NCBI GenBank assembly: GCA_025361205.1
Contig: JANYAS010000186.1
Coordinates: forward strand, 1-61,363
Reading direction: 5' to 3'
Length of the DNA: 61,363 nt
Origin: Holophagaceae bacterium
Lineage (GTDB): Bacteria > Acidobacteriota > Holophagae > Holophagales > Holophagaceae
A program made the position numbers and the translations under genes. Below, in pieces: positions 50,494 through 61,363 of this stretch. Under the pieces are notes generated by a model, which did not search any database, had not been told where the DNA came from, and saw nothing but the letters and a program-made list of their open reading frames with translations. How positions within the stretch are numbered: the stretch's first letter is position 1; every line of letters begins with the position of its first letter.

Positions 50494-51181
50494 TAACCTC
50501 GAAGACCTCTTTGGGTGCGCCGAGCTTGCGCAGGCTGCGCTCCATGCGGGCAAGGTAGCGGGGCCAGAGGTCGGTGCCTTCCGGCACAAAGCGGGCCCGG
50601 TCCCAGTCCAGGAACAGGGCGCCACCACTGGGTGGGAGCATCACATTGGTGGCGTTGAGGTCAGGCGACCAGAGCCCCCATTTGCAGAGGCAGGAGATGG
50701 CCAAGCGGATATCGGCTGCCCGGTCGCTGCTGAGGCCCCACCGACGGGGCCAGGGTTCGCCTTCCGCCAGCCGCGTGATCAAAACGCCTTCCACTCCGAA
50801 TCCGCTGGGTCGCCAGGCGTATCCGAAGGGTTCGACTGTCGGGAAGCCAGCCTCCCACAGGCCGCGATGAACCGCGTGCTCCGCAGCGAATCGGAGGTGG
50901 GTTCGGTAGGTGCGTTCGTTGAGGTGACGCAGGAGGCCGCCGCGGCGGTAGGGCCTCAGGACCATATCGCCCACACGGAAGACGCCCCCGCGTCCGAAGC
51001 CACCCAGCAGTGGGACCGGCTCACCGTTGAGAATGATGCCGCCAGGTGTGCAGACCCGCCATCTACCACCGAGTCCGGGGAGTTCCTGATTCACGCGGCA
51101 GCCCAGGGGATGGAGGGGTACGCCCGGCCCGAAGGGCCAGTCGGACGGGAGGGGGGGGACGATGTAGGGGTCGTGAATCAT
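50471..51181 (-). CDS. Kdo kinase-like (WaaP/KdkA family) protein
   Basis: 236 residues, lipopolysaccharide-kinase fold. Gly-rich LLGGFGRGGVFRVGDMVLRPY, lysine-replacing RPYRRGG, AAEHAVHRGLWEAGFPTVEP, and the catalytic-loop-like WSPDLNATNVML followed by ALFLDWDRARF (metal-binding Asp). Enzymes of this family phosphorylate Kdo or heptose of the LPS inner core. The catalytic HxDL is present as SPDLN. ATG 51181 is preferred; a frame to 51253 lacks support. No other LPS gene is adjacent. Confidence 0.75.
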   Translation of the reverse strand: MIHDPYIVPPLPSDWPFGPGVPLHPLGCRVNQELPGLGGRWRVCTPGGIILNGEPVPLLGGFGRGGVFRVGDMVLRPYRRGGLLRHLNERTYRTHLRFAAEHAVHRGLWEAGFPTVEPFGYAWRPSGFGVEGVLITRLAEGEPWPRRWGLSSDRAADIRLAISCLCKWGLWSPDLNATNVMLPPSGGALFLDWDRARFVPEGTDLWPRYLARMERSLRKLGAPKEVFEVITAAQHP

Positions 51182-51431
51182 GGCGATGAATTCAGAGTGC
51201 CGTGTCCTGGCGAAGAAGGCAAAGGAAGGGTCACAGAACGAACCCAGCGGCACATGTCAACCCATGAAAGTTCAGCACACCTGCCACCAAAAACTGGCAC
51301 GGACTCAAGTGGCTTGTGTTGAAAGGAAATCCCTAGATCCGACGTACGGCTTCCCACAGTGGATGTGGAAATCGCCCCTTGGCAGGAACATCAGGGACAA
51401 ATTTTTTCCGAGATCACAAGGTACTTTGAGG

Positions 51432-52592
51432 ATGTCTTTCTCCTCCATCCTGACGCCGGGTCACTATCCTGAAGACGTGAACGCACGCACACATCCTCCC
51501 TTGATCCCTGCTGAGGTTCTGATTCGGCAGGCTCATTTGCACACGGCGCTCCTGGACATGGAGGCGGCGGGCCCCACCCGGGAACCCTCGCCCCTCCTGG
51601 ACCTTCGGGCTGGCCTCGCGGGCCGGGCTCACCTTGAACCGTCGTCCTGGATCGAAGCGGTTGCCGCTGCGGATCTGGTGGAGGAGGCGGGTGAGCTGCT
51701 TCGGGGCTCTCTCCGCCACCCCGCTGAGCGGCCGATGGCCGAGACGCTGGTGCCCCATTTGGAGCCTCTCGTCCAGAAGGCGCGGCAGCGCCGGACAGCG
51801 TTTTGGCATCTGGATACGCGACGCACGATGATCCGCTTCCATTACACGAAAGAGGATGGCGCCCTCGGCTTCGACGATGGTGATCTCCATGTGCTCTTCC
51901 TCCATGCCTTCCGCCTTGAGGGTCTTGGCCTGGCTCTGGATCTTGGCAAGCGGCCCCGCCCCCTGCTGACCGTCGGCCTGCCGCTACCGGCCCATGTGGG
52001 CGGAGTGGCGGAATCCATGGACGCGGTGCTGAAGCGCGAACCCATGGATGAGCCTGCGGACGTGGTGGCTCGGTTGAACCGGCGTCTGCCCATGGGGTTG
52101 TCCATCCATCAGTGGGAACCCCTGCCGGGATACGCCGCACCTGCGGCCGACCTGGCCATGCGTTCCCACTGGCGCTGGACGGTTCCACCCGACCAGCGAT
52201 CCCAGGTGGAGGCGGGGGTCGCCGCGTTTCTATCGACGCAAGCTTGGTCCTGGGATCGGGGTGGTTCGAAGGCGGATGCGCCCCTGGATCTCCGGTCCCT
52301 CGTTTCAGAGATGCGATGGGAGGATGGAGGCCTTTGTTTTAGCACGGCCATGGGGGCTTTCCATGCCCTCAATCCGCTCAAGATGCTTGGTGCCATTCTG
52401 GGATTGGATCCAGCGAAGCTCACGGGTCTCGTCCGCACGGGGATGGAGATGAAGCCGGACCCAAGGCTGGCCCAGGCCGAACGCTTCGAGCCAAAACTGA
52501 AAAACATGTATGAGGACGCCGTGCTGCTCTCGGGTGGATCGAACATCACTCTGGTGGAGGAGGATGACGACGAGCCGCTGAGGCTAGGTTGA
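51432..52592 (+). CDS. DUF2344 (radical-SAM-linked) protein
   Basis: About 386 residues. The middle (about 125-300) fits DUF2344: RFHYTKEDGALGFDDGDLHV, LHAFRLEGLGLALDLGKRPR, LTVGLPLPAHVGGVAES and LNRRLPMGLSIHQWEPLP. The family is normally fused to or encoded beside a radical SAM/B12-binding protein; here none is adjacent. The N-terminal 115 residues (HLHTALLDMEAAGPTREPS ...) are helical and unassigned, and the C-terminus is acidic. Start ATG 51432 has a weak ribosome site; GTG 51477 is an alternative. The 250 bp upstream show no other feature. Function unknown. Confidence 0.7.
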   Translation: MSFSSILTPGHYPEDVNARTHPPLIPAEVLIRQAHLHTALLDMEAAGPTREPSPLLDLRAGLAGRAHLEPSSWIEAVAAADLVEEAGELLRGSLRHPAERPMAETLVPHLEPLVQKARQRRTAFWHLDTRRTMIRFHYTKEDGALGFDDGDLHVLFLHAFRLEGLGLALDLGKRPRPLLTVGLPLPAHVGGVAESMDAVLKREPMDEPADVVARLNRRLPMGLSIHQWEPLPGYAAPAADLAMRSHWRWTVPPDQRSQVEAGVAAFLSTQAWSWDRGGSKADAPLDLRSLVSEMRWEDGGLCFSTAMGAFHALNPLKMLGAILGLDPAKLTGLVRTGMEMKPDPRLAQAERFEPKLKNMYEDAVLLSGGSNITLVEEDDDEPLRLG

Positions 52593-53702
52593 TCCCGCAT
52601 CCTTACTGATGGACAGCAGGAATCCGAGGCAGATCAGGCTGGTGATGAGGCTGTTGGGTCCGAAGGAGATGAAGGGCAGGGGGATGCCCTTGTTGGGCGC
52701 CATCGAGAGCACCACGCTCATGTTCATGAGGGCCTGGACCACGATGAGGAGCATGAAGCCCATGGCGCAGAGCTTCAGGTAGCCGTCGCCCACGCGGCGG
52801 GCGATGCGGTAGCCGCGCCAAAGAATGGCCACGAACAGCGCCAGGACGGCAATGGTCCCGATCATGCCGGCTTCCTCGGCAATGACCGCATAGATGAAGT
52901 CCGTGTGGGCCTCAGGAAGGTAGAACAGTTTCTGCTTGCCGCCCCCGAGCCCCACGCCCATGAAGCCACCGTTACCCACGGCTACGAGGCTCTGGAGGGC
53001 CTGATGGCCCTTGCCGAGGGGATCGGCCTCGGGGTTCAAGAAACTGGTGACCCGGGCCAGGCGGTAGGGGGAGAGCACCACGAAGGCGGTGCCCAGGGCC
53101 CCCAGGACGGGAAGCGCCACGGCGAAGATCCACTTGGGCGCCCCGCCCAGGAAGACCACCATCAGGGCCACGAACACGATGAGGAAGGTGGTGCCGAAAT
53201 CAGGTTCGCGGAGGATGAGCGCCAGGGGGATGAGCAGGACGCCTGCAAGTCCAAGGAGCTTCGGGAGGGCGTCGCGGTGGTTCGTCCACGCCTCCCGGTT
53301 CCGGATCATCCACGCGGCCGCGACCAGCACCGACAACGGCTTGAAGAACTCTGAAGGCTGGATACTCATGGAACCCAGTCGGAGCCAGCGGTGTGCGCCG
53401 TTGATCTTGGGACCGAAGAACAGCACCGCCAGCAGCAGCCCCACCAGAATGAAGTAGGCGGCCATCAAGGGGCGCGGGTGATCCTGGAGCGTGGCGAGGT
53501 CGACCTGGGAGAGCGCCAACATGAACGCGATGCCGATGCCACCGCCCAGCAACTGGCGGGTCAGGAAGGCCGTGGCCGCCGCGTGGTTCTGGGAGGCCTT
53601 GATGGCGGAGGCGGAATAGATCCACACCATGCCGACCGCCACCAGGGCTAAAGCGAAGAACACCAGCCAGCGGTCGACAGGGCGCCGGACGTCAGGATTC
53701 AT
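52584..53702 (-). CDS. ftsW: SEDS glycosyltransferase FtsW
   Basis: Polymerises peptidoglycan glycan strands with a partner class B PBP at the division site. 372 residues, ten membrane helices. MVWIYSASAI, INGAHRWLRLGSMSIQPSEFFK, REPDFGTTFL, and ALQSLVAVGNGGFMGVGLGG, then KQKLFYLPEAHTDFI are the FtsW-type signatures (RodA differs in the last). Follows glmM with 1 bp between. Its 3' end overlaps the DUF2344 gene by 9 bp, convergent. murG and murC are not nearby. Confidence 0.88.
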   Translation of the reverse strand: MNPDVRRPVDRWLVFFALALVAVGMVWIYSASAIKASQNHAAATAFLTRQLLGGGIGIAFMLALSQVDLATLQDHPRPLMAAYFILVGLLLAVLFFGPKINGAHRWLRLGSMSIQPSEFFKPLSVLVAAAWMIRNREAWTNHRDALPKLLGLAGVLLIPLALILREPDFGTTFLIVFVALMVVFLGGAPKWIFAVALPVLGALGTAFVVLSPYRLARVTSFLNPEADPLGKGHQALQSLVAVGNGGFMGVGLGGGKQKLFYLPEAHTDFIYAVIAEEAGMIGTIAVLALFVAILWRGYRIARRVGDGYLKLCAMGFMLLIVVQALMNMSVVLSMAPNKGIPLPFISFGPNSLITSLICLGFLLSISKDAGST

Positions 53703-53703
53703 G

Positions 53704-55023
53704 TCAGTCCATGACCAGATCGAGACGGGCAGCCATTTCCAGCTCGACCAGCGCCTGATCTACCCAGGCGGTCTCCTGGGCCTCCACCATGAGTCGCAGC
53801 TTGGGCTCCGTGCCCGACCAGCGAACCACCTGGCGCACGCCTACACCCCAGCGGGCGTCGATGGTGGCCATCGCCGCCACGAGCCCATCGCAGGTGCTGA
53901 CGGCCTTACGGTCGCGCGCTAGCATGTTGACGAGCCGTTGAGGCCAGGGCTGGAAGGTCCAGGCCCAGCGACGGTCCACAGGGCGGTGGAGCAGCGCCTT
54001 GAGCACCGAAAGCGCCGCGGCGAGGCCATCGCCGCTGGGGCCCACCCGCTTCTGAATGAGGTGGCCCGAGGCCTCGGCGGCGAGGTCCCAATTCTGTTTT
54101 GCCATCTCCCTAAGCATGAATTTGTCGCCCACAGGTGTTCGTACGAAGGGGATACCCGCATTCCCCAATGCCTGGGCCAGCCCCCCGTTGGTCATCAGCG
54201 TGCCTACTACGCCCGGAGGGGCGTCACCACAGGCCACGCGATCCTGGGCTAGTAGCCAGACCATCTGGTCGCCGTCCACCACCTCGCCCGCACCATTCAC
54301 CAGCAGGCAGCGGTCGCCATCCCCGTCGAAGGCAATGCCGAGGTGGGCCTTGTGGGCGATCACCTCGGTGGAGAGCGCACCCAGGTGGGTGGATCCCACT
54401 CCCACGTTGATCCTTGGACCATCGGCCGGTACCCCGAGCCAGCGGATACTGCCCCCGCGGAAGAGATCAAGGGCGGCCTCCGCGGTGGCCCCGTGGGCGC
54501 AGTCGATCACTACGCGGAAGTCTGCGGGGAGGTCGATGCCTTGGAGATGGTCCAGATAGGGTTGAAGATCCAGGTGGGCCAACGGAGCCGTGATGGTCGT
54601 GGGCTCGGCTGGTTCGTCGAAGGCGGCCTCGATGGCTCGCTCCTGATCCTCTTCCAGCTTTTCCCCGAGTTCGTTGAAGCCCTTGAGTCCGTTGTCCTCG
54701 GGGGGGTTGTGGCTGGCCGAGATCATCAGGCCCCAGGTCTTCTCACCCTCGGCGCTCAGCCTGGCCACAGTCCATGAAACGGCCGGTGTGGGCGCCATGC
54801 CGAGGATCAGCACCTTCAGGCCCAGGCCTACCCCCAGGGAGAACGCCTCCGACATGGGACCGGAACTGGACCGGGGGTCCCAGCCCACCACCAGCTGATT
54901 GACGCCAGCCTCCCGAGCGACCCGGACCCAGGCCGCGCCCCACCGGGAAACCTCCTCCAGGGTGAGAGGGGTGCGGAGGGCCACTCCCCGAATGCCGTCG
55001 GTGCCAAAGTAGCGAAGATTCAT
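53704..55023 (-). CDS. glmM: Phosphoglucosamine mutase
   Basis: Interconverts glucosamine 6- and 1-phosphate on the way to UDP-GlcNAc. 439 residues: FGTDGIRGVA at the N-terminus, phosphoserine S104 in MISASHNPPEDNG, metal loop FDGDGDRCLLV, and the sugar-recognition EASGHLI segment with a C-terminal RWSGTEPKLRLMVEA phosphate loop. Supplies precursor for the ftsW product, and shares substrate with NagB elsewhere in the window. Separated from folP by 42 bp. Confidence 0.94.
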   Translation of the reverse strand: MNLRYFGTDGIRGVALRTPLTLEEVSRWGAAWVRVAREAGVNQLVVGWDPRSSSGPMSEAFSLGVGLGLKVLILGMAPTPAVSWTVARLSAEGEKTWGLMISASHNPPEDNGLKGFNELGEKLEEDQERAIEAAFDEPAEPTTITAPLAHLDLQPYLDHLQGIDLPADFRVVIDCAHGATAEAALDLFRGGSIRWLGVPADGPRINVGVGSTHLGALSTEVIAHKAHLGIAFDGDGDRCLLVNGAGEVVDGDQMVWLLAQDRVACGDAPPGVVGTLMTNGGLAQALGNAGIPFVRTPVGDKFMLREMAKQNWDLAAEASGHLIQKRVGPSGDGLAAALSVLKALLHRPVDRRWAWTFQPWPQRLVNMLARDRKAVSTCDGLVAAMATIDARWGVGVRQVVRWSGTEPKLRLMVEAQETAWVDQALVELEMAARLDLVMD

Positions 55024-55065
55024 CCCATCAGGTTAGAGCGTCTGACCAAACCCCACAATGAACAC

Positions 55066-55880
55066 CTACCTGATGGCATGGGTTCGGAAGACCCGGAAAC
55101 CCCATCTGAGGGCTTCGGCATGGGCCTCGGAGGTGAGGGCATCGCGCTGGCCTGGAGCCAGGCGGGGCGTGCCGGCGCGGGCCGCCAGGAAGCGTTTGCG
55201 CGATACGCCGAGGCAGATCCGATTCGCGGGCCAGGCCAGGGCTTCGGAAAGGCGGGGAAGGGCCTCCCAGAGGGCCCGGTCCTCGAGAAAGGTGGTGCCA
55301 AAGCCGAAGCCTGGATCCAGGAGGGTGCGGTCATCGGGGATGCCGGCCTGTTGCAGGCGGTCGCGCACGGCCCGCAGCTCGCCGATGGCTACCTCGGCAT
55401 CCTTGGGTGCGGGATCGTCGTAGGGTGGCATGTGGAAGCGGTCCAGCTTCCTGCGGCTGCGCATGGCGATGAGGCCGCAATGAGAGCCCCGGGCGAGGTC
55501 CAGCATGGCGGGATGCGCAAAGCCGGTCACATCGTTGAGGACGGTGATCCCCGCTGCGAGGCCCCGGCGGGCCACCTCCGCATGGCGGGTGTCAAGGCTG
55601 AGGGGAAGCTCCGGCAGGGCCTGCTGTAGGCGCACCAGCACCCCTTCGATCCGGGCCCACTCCAGGTCGGCGGTGATGGGCTCGGCGCCGGGACGGGTGC
55701 TCTCCGCCCCCAGGTCGAGCATCCGGGCGCCGGCCTCGCTGAGGCGCCGGGCCTGGGCCAGGGCGCCTTCCGGGTCGGTGAACCGACCGCCGTCGCTGAA
55801 GGAATCCGGGGTGAGGTTCAGGATGCCGATAAAAAGGGGACCACCCTTTAGGAGCGGTCCCCAGTCGAACGAAGAATCAA

Positions 55881-55884
<4 letters not shown>
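55066..55884 (-). CDS. folP: Dihydropteroate synthase
   Basis: Joins 4-aminobenzoate to the pterin diphosphate in folate synthesis; the sulfonamide target. 272 residues: [54 protein letters not shown] and LGVSRKRFL match the family. Overlaps ftsH by 4 bp. Third of the widely conserved ftsH-folP-glmM series. Confidence 0.96.
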
Positions 55885-57809
<1,925 letters not shown>

Positions 57810-57853
57810 AGGGTCACTCCTTCGGGCCTGTGCCCAGGTGGCCCTCCAGTCTA

Positions 57854-58834
57854 CTAGGCCCGGGAAGGCGGTTCTTGTCTTAGATGCAGATACCCGCCAT
57901 CTGGTTCGGGGTTTAGCTGGAAATTGCCCCAGGAAGCTGGTTTACGTCCCCGATAGAGCTTTTCTAGTAGCCACGGTGCGAGCCCCCTGAGCAGGGTTGA
58001 TTCCCGGGGCCAGCCCAGGCGGCGGAAGGCCGCTTCGAGGGTCCAACGCAGTTCGGGCTCGGTCCAGGGCTCCCGTTTGAAGGCAATTTCTTCATCCACG
58101 ATGAACCATCGAGAGCCCTCCCACCCGGCGATCAGGGTCCGAGCCAGGGTTTCGCCTTCCTCGGCCTGGAGGTGCGTCTCGAAGAGGTGCCGATCCAGCT
58201 CGGGGGCCTCCTGCCGAACCGAATCGAGGATGGGTCGCCAGCGGTTGCGCGCCGTGAACGGCTCTGCATTGCTGGCATCCTCCCGCCAGGGGACCTTCCG
58301 GGCACCCAGGTAGGTCCGCAGGTCCGCCCGGCGCAGCTCGGCCAGGGGGGACCAGCGTAGTCCCTGCCGGGGGGCCAGGGGGTGCAGGCAGCCCAGCCCG
58401 CCGCCGCGGGCAAGGCGCACAAAGACTGTCTCGGTGTGGTCATCCAGGGTGTGTCCCGTGGCGACGGCGCTGGCGCCGGACTGCTCGGCTTCCAGCCGGA
58501 GCCAATCCCAGCGCAACTCCCGTGCGGCCATCTCGAGGCCGATGCCCTTTGCTTCCGCGTGGGCCAGCACGCCGAGGGAGGCCTCCGCCAGGTCGAGGTC
58601 CAGGGCCCGGCAGAGCTGGCGCACGAACTCCGCATCCGCCGGGGATTCCGAACGCAGACCGTGATCCGCGTGGGCGACGCTCAGTTCGAGAGACAGGCTC
58701 TTTCGCAGGGTCCAGAGCAGCAGGAGCAGCGCCACGGAATCCCCGCCGCCGGAACAGGCCACCAGCACGCGGCCGGAGACCCCATCCCCGCGCCGGTGGA
58801 TGTAGGCGAGTAGGTCGGCTTCGAAGCGGTTCAC
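57854..58834 (-). CDS. tilS: tRNA(Ile)-lysidine synthase
   Basis: Modifies C34 of the CAU-anticodon tRNA-Ile to lysidine, using ATP. 326 residues: PP-loop [55 protein letters not shown] (cut) and the [15 protein letters not shown] region; C-terminal helical domain, shorter than E. coli TilS. The GTG start at 58834 overlaps the bshB stop in a GTGA. A frame to 59059 falls inside bshB and is rejected. Confidence 0.92.
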   Translation of the reverse strand: MNRFEADLLAYIHRRGDGVSGRVLVACSGGGDSVALLLLLWTLRKSLSLELSVAHADHGLRSESPADAEFVRQLCRALDLDLAEASLGVLAHAEAKGIGLEMAARELRWDWLRLEAEQSGASAVATGHTLDDHTETVFVRLARGGGLGCLHPLAPRQGLRWSPLAELRRADLRTYLGARKVPWREDASNAEPFTARNRWRPILDSVRQEAPELDRHLFETHLQAEEGETLARTLIAGWEGSRWFIVDEEIAFKREPWTEPELRWTLEAAFRRLGWPRESTLLRGLAPWLLEKLYRGRKPASWGNFQLNPEPDGGYLHLRQEPPSRA

Positions 58835-59565
58835 GCCGGGGTTTCCAAATGGGCCAGCAGCTGGACCAGGGCCTTGGGCAAGGGCCGGTCGCACCACAGG
58901 GCCTCGGCCCAGTCGCACATGCGGAGCGAACCCCAGTGCATGGCGCGGCCCAGGACACCGCGACGGAAAGCTGGATGGGCGATCCGCGTGACGGGTAGGG
59001 AGGCATCTTGGCTGAACTGACTGCCGAAGGCGTCGAAGGCGGCCATGCGGCGGTCCCATACGGCGCTCACATCCACCAGCAGGTCGGGCTGTCCCGGATT
59101 CTCGCCGCCCACCCAGGCCAGGGCCTCGGGCCGCCAGGGGACGCCCGGACAGGGGTAGTTCTTCAGCCCGGCGTAGTAGGCGGCCTCACGGCCTAGTTGA
59201 TGGGCGCGGCGGTGGTCGGGGTGGCGGTCGTCCGGCGCCGGCAGGATCAGGACGCGAGGCCGCAGGCGGCGGAGCTCAATCATCAGGCGCTGGCGGTAGG
59301 CTTCCGCTTCCGTGAAGCGACCGTCGGGGAAGTCGAGCACGAGGCGAAGCACGCCAAGGATTTGGGCGGCTTCCTGGGCTTCGAGCTTGCGCGTATCGGG
59401 GGTGCCGCGGGTGCCTAGGTCGCCGCTGGTGAGATCCAGGATGGCGGTCTTGAGCCCCCGGTCTGAGGCCAGGGCGAGGATCCCGCCCACATGGACCTCC
59501 ACATCATCGGGATGGGCGCCGAGGGCGAGGATGTCCAAGCCGAAGCTGTCGGAATCGGGGCTCAT
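58831..59565 (-). CDS. bshB1: LmbE/PIG-L deacetylase, probable bacillithiol BshB
   Basis: Zinc hydrolase that removes acetyl from GlcNAc-malate in bacillithiol synthesis. 244 residues: LALGAHPDDVEVHVGG (zinc ligands His18, Asp and the catalytic Asp), DLTSGDLGTRGTP, the APDDRHPDHRRAH ligand segment and a C-terminal FGSQFSQDAS. The adjoining bshC gene (overlap 4 bp) makes BshB the best reading among LmbE proteins. ATG 59565 is inside the bshC stop. bshA is not in the window. Confidence 0.88.
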   Translation of the reverse strand: MSPDSDSFGLDILALGAHPDDVEVHVGGILALASDRGLKTAILDLTSGDLGTRGTPDTRKLEAQEAAQILGVLRLVLDFPDGRFTEAEAYRQRLMIELRRLRPRVLILPAPDDRHPDHRRAHQLGREAAYYAGLKNYPCPGVPWRPEALAWVGGENPGQPDLLVDVSAVWDRRMAAFDAFGSQFSQDASLPVTRIAHPAFRRGVLGRAMHWGSLRMCDWAEALWCDRPLPKALVQLLAHLETPA

Positions 59566-60791
59566 GTTTCCTCCACCAGGATCACTGGCGTGGCGCCGTC
59601 CATGCGTTTCAGGATGGCCTCCAGCAGCGCGCCGTTCCGTAGCCACGGAGCCCCCGGCACCACCCGTTCCTGGGGTTTGCCAAAGGGAAAGAGGGCCTGA
59701 CGGAGCCGCTCGGGATCGCCTCCCAAGGCCCCGGCGACGGCTTCCCGGTGCAGGCGGCGGTCCAACTTAGTCAAGCGGTCCCGGCTCCTGGTTTGTTCCT
59801 GCCGGAACCGTGTTTGCAGGGGCTCGGGCCACGAGGGGTCCGGATCCGTCGGCCGGAACGTCTCCGATGGCAGCACCCCCGGCCAGAAGACCAGGCGGTC
59901 CCAGGCACCGAGGCGCAGCGCCTCCAGCTGATCGGGGGACACCCGCAACCCGGGAGGCACGACATAGACACTGGGGCGGGGGATGATCCTCGGCGCGGTC
60001 AGGCCCACACGGTCCCACAGGGGTTCGCAGAGGCGCCAGTAGGCCCGCTCCGAAGGGCCCAGCACCACGGCAGTGACGGGCAACATCAGGGACTGCATCA
60101 GGGGGCGGAGGGCGGCGCCCGGGCTGAGCCAGTGGCCATTGGGAAGGGCCGTTCCGCGGTCCAGGCGCGTGCGGCGGCCGGTGCGCGGGTCCAGGGAGAA
60201 CCAGGCAGCCTGCATCCGCGGATCCAACGGCAGGGGGGCGCCTTCGGCCACCAGCCGGTCGGCCTGGCCTGCCAGGAGGGCTTCCAGGTCCAGTTCCCGC
60301 CAGCGCTCCAGCTCTGCCTGAATGGGGTCCCGAACCGTCGGATTCGTGGGAGAAAAGGGCACGAGGCCGCGGTCCCACAGGGGCCCGCCCAGGGCCAGCA
60401 CATGCCCCCTGAGGGTCGCGTCCTGCGGTTCGGGCAGGGGACCCCATAGGGCCGAGGCTTCGGCCTGGTGGTCCGGGGTCCAGGGCAGCCAACCGGTGGC
60501 GGTTCCGGGCCGGGTGTCGAAGCGGAAGCGGTGGCGGACTAGGCGACCAGCCCTCCACCCGGTCACGGAGGCCACCTCCGCCCGGTCGTGGTCTTCATCC
60601 GCCAGCCAGTAGACCGCTTCTCCTCCAATTCGGCGGGCCTCGGCCAGGGCCGCCAGGGCCTTGGCCACCGAGAGGGCGGGGCTCCAGCCGGCACCGATCT
60701 GCTGTCCCGTGGCCACGACGGGCCTGGCGCTCACGGCTGCCTCCCGAAGGCTCGGGCCGATCCGGACATTGCGCGCTGACGCGTCGTACAC
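59562..60791 (-). CDS. bshC: Bacillithiol biosynthesis cysteine-adding enzyme, short form
   Basis: Attaches cysteine to GlcN-malate, the last step of bacillithiol synthesis. 409 residues. VVATGQQIGAGWSP and TVWLADEDHD-like VYWLADEDHDRAEVAS are characteristic of BshC; also RRTRLDRGTALPNGHWLSPGAALRPL (cut) and LMLPVTAVVLGPSERAYW. Characterised BshC proteins are about 530-540 residues with a C-terminal coiled coil; this one lacks about 130 residues, mostly there. First gene of the leftward run leading to ftsW. Start is ATG 60791. Confidence 0.85.
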   Translation of the reverse strand: MYDASARNVRIGPSLREAAVSARPVVATGQQIGAGWSPALSVAKALAALAEARRIGGEAVYWLADEDHDRAEVASVTGWRAGRLVRHRFRFDTRPGTATGWLPWTPDHQAEASALWGPLPEPQDATLRGHVLALGGPLWDRGLVPFSPTNPTVRDPIQAELERWRELDLEALLAGQADRLVAEGAPLPLDPRMQAAWFSLDPRTGRRTRLDRGTALPNGHWLSPGAALRPLMQSLMLPVTAVVLGPSERAYWRLCEPLWDRVGLTAPRIIPRPSVYVVPPGLRVSPDQLEALRLGAWDRLVFWPGVLPSETFRPTDPDPSWPEPLQTRFRQEQTRSRDRLTKLDRRLHREAVAGALGGDPERLRQALFPFGKPQERVVPGAPWLRNGALLEAILKRMDGATPVILVEET

Positions 60792-60817
60792 ATGGGCCTC
60801 AGCCTACCCGATATGCG

Positions 60818-61297
60818 ATGCTCGACAGCATGCAGAGCTTGGAACCCTGGCTCCCCCCGATGACGCCGGACCTGGCCGTGCTTGCCATGGAGGCCGCGGA
60901 CGCTGCGGATACCCCATCCCTGCGGGCTTGGCCGGAGCGGCGGCAGGGCGGCATCGGCTTTGGTCTATTGCCGCCCTTCCTCTGCTGGCGCGGTCGGCGG
61001 AACGGCGCCTGGCATCTCATCTTGCTTCAGGCCCGGGAAGTGGGGGCCCTGGTCCCAGGGGCCCGTACGGAGCCCCTGCCCGTGGGGTGGCTCGAGGAGC
61101 TGGATTTGGATGCCCTCGCCCGGCCCCTGGCCCGCCATCCTGATTTCCCCGGCGGGGCTTCGGTCCATGTCGTCCACTTGCCCGGGGGAGAAACCTTCCG
61201 GGTTCGAACCTTTGGATCCGGCGCCCCCGACTTGGTGGCGGAGGTGCTGAAACGCACCAGTCACATCCAAATCTGGAATCTGGCCGAAGAGACCTGA
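60818..61297 (+). CDS. Hypothetical protein
   Basis: 159 residues, no signal peptide or membrane helix evident. Beta-rich middle (FLCWRGRRNGAWHLILLQA), GASVHVVHLPGGETFRVRTF and a C-terminal helix. No family recognised. Divergent from bshC with only 26 bp between starts; ATG 60818 or ATG 60830 may be used. A downstream gene begins 10 bp after its stop, so the two are probably one operon. Confidence 0.6.
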   Translation: MLDSMQSLEPWLPPMTPDLAVLAMEAADAADTPSLRAWPERRQGGIGFGLLPPFLCWRGRRNGAWHLILLQAREVGALVPGARTEPLPVGWLEELDLDALARPLARHPDFPGGASVHVVHLPGGETFRVRTFGSGAPDLVAEVLKRTSHIQIWNLAEET

Positions 61298-61307
61298 GGA
61301 GGTCGAA

Positions 61308-61363
61308 GTGCTCACCCTTGATCTGTCCACCCTGAAGGAGGCCGCCGTGGCGGTGGCCCTGGG
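61308..61363 (+). CDS. Start of an unidentified gene, cut by the window end
   Basis: GAGGAGG (61296-61302) stands 5 bp before a GTG that opens the frame LTLDLSTLKEAAVAVALG (18 residues) and runs off the end. Too short to identify. It follows the hypothetical gene closely and is likely co-transcribed. Confidence 0.5.
   Translation, partial: MLTLDLSTLKEAAVAVAL

Overview
The window looks like an ordinary chromosomal stretch of a high-GC, motile, didermic bacterium. It carries flagellar export genes, an OmpA-type porin, a periplasmic cyclophilin, a Kdo-kinase-like protein, lipoproteins and bacillithiol synthesis genes. Bacillithiol genes beside tilS-ftsH-folP-glmM, split ybhF-type ATPases and a DUF2344 protein would fit Acidobacteriota, perhaps Holophaga or Geothrix relatives. 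That placement is inferred from gene content only. I see no rRNA, tRNA, CRISPR array, phage or complete insertion sequence.

Layout. 1-8.1 kb: 3' end of hemN, a small DUF442-type phosphatase, fadD, xerC, a fumarylacetoacetase-family hydrolase, then a leftward operon pdxJ - receiver - DUF4388 protein - cheZ. 8.2-15 kb: a LigB-type dioxygenase, then a leftward operon cecR/tetR - hlyD - ATPase - ATPase - permease - permease, the split equivalent of E. coli cecR-ybhGFSR, with a perfect palindromic operator. 15-21.5 kb: rpoZ-like gene, DinB protein, coaBC, a lipoprotein, biotin carboxylase plus biotin carrier, ompA and mscL. 21.6-26 kb: ileS-lspA, a second DinB protein, a gene remnant and an inverted pair of dispersed repeats. 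26-36 kb: DUF1028 protein, FlgJ-like muramidase, DUF1684 protein, a twice-frameshifted receiver-histidine kinase, oleate hydratase, nagB lying between two copies of a ychJ 3' end, and hutU.

35.5-43.7 kb: a redox and electrophile-response zone. It holds a NemR-like TetR gene with a cupin gene under a 24-bp palindrome, an aldo/keto reductase, a nitroreductase, thioredoxin, a truncated flavodoxin remnant and an HxlR regulator. It ends with a self-contained molybdo-hydroxylase operon (2Fe-2S subunit, Tat-exported molybdopterin subunit, XdhC, MocA). 43.9-49.8 kb: fliO-fliP-fliQ-fliR-flhB, followed by a response regulator with a SHOCT tail and a large exported repeat protein. 49.9-52.6 kb: cyclophilin, Kdo-kinase-like protein and a DUF2344 protein. 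52.6-60.8 kb: a leftward housekeeping run bshC-bshB-tilS-ftsH-folP-glmM-ftsW. The right end has one uncharacterised gene and the first codons of another.

The most unusual signals are the two families of dispersed palindromic repeats (one copy inside the ABC exporter operon), the 100-bp direct repeats bracketing nagB, the kinase gene broken by two one-base deletions, and two exact operator palindromes beside TetR-family genes. No wholly new multi-gene defence or biosynthetic system is evident.
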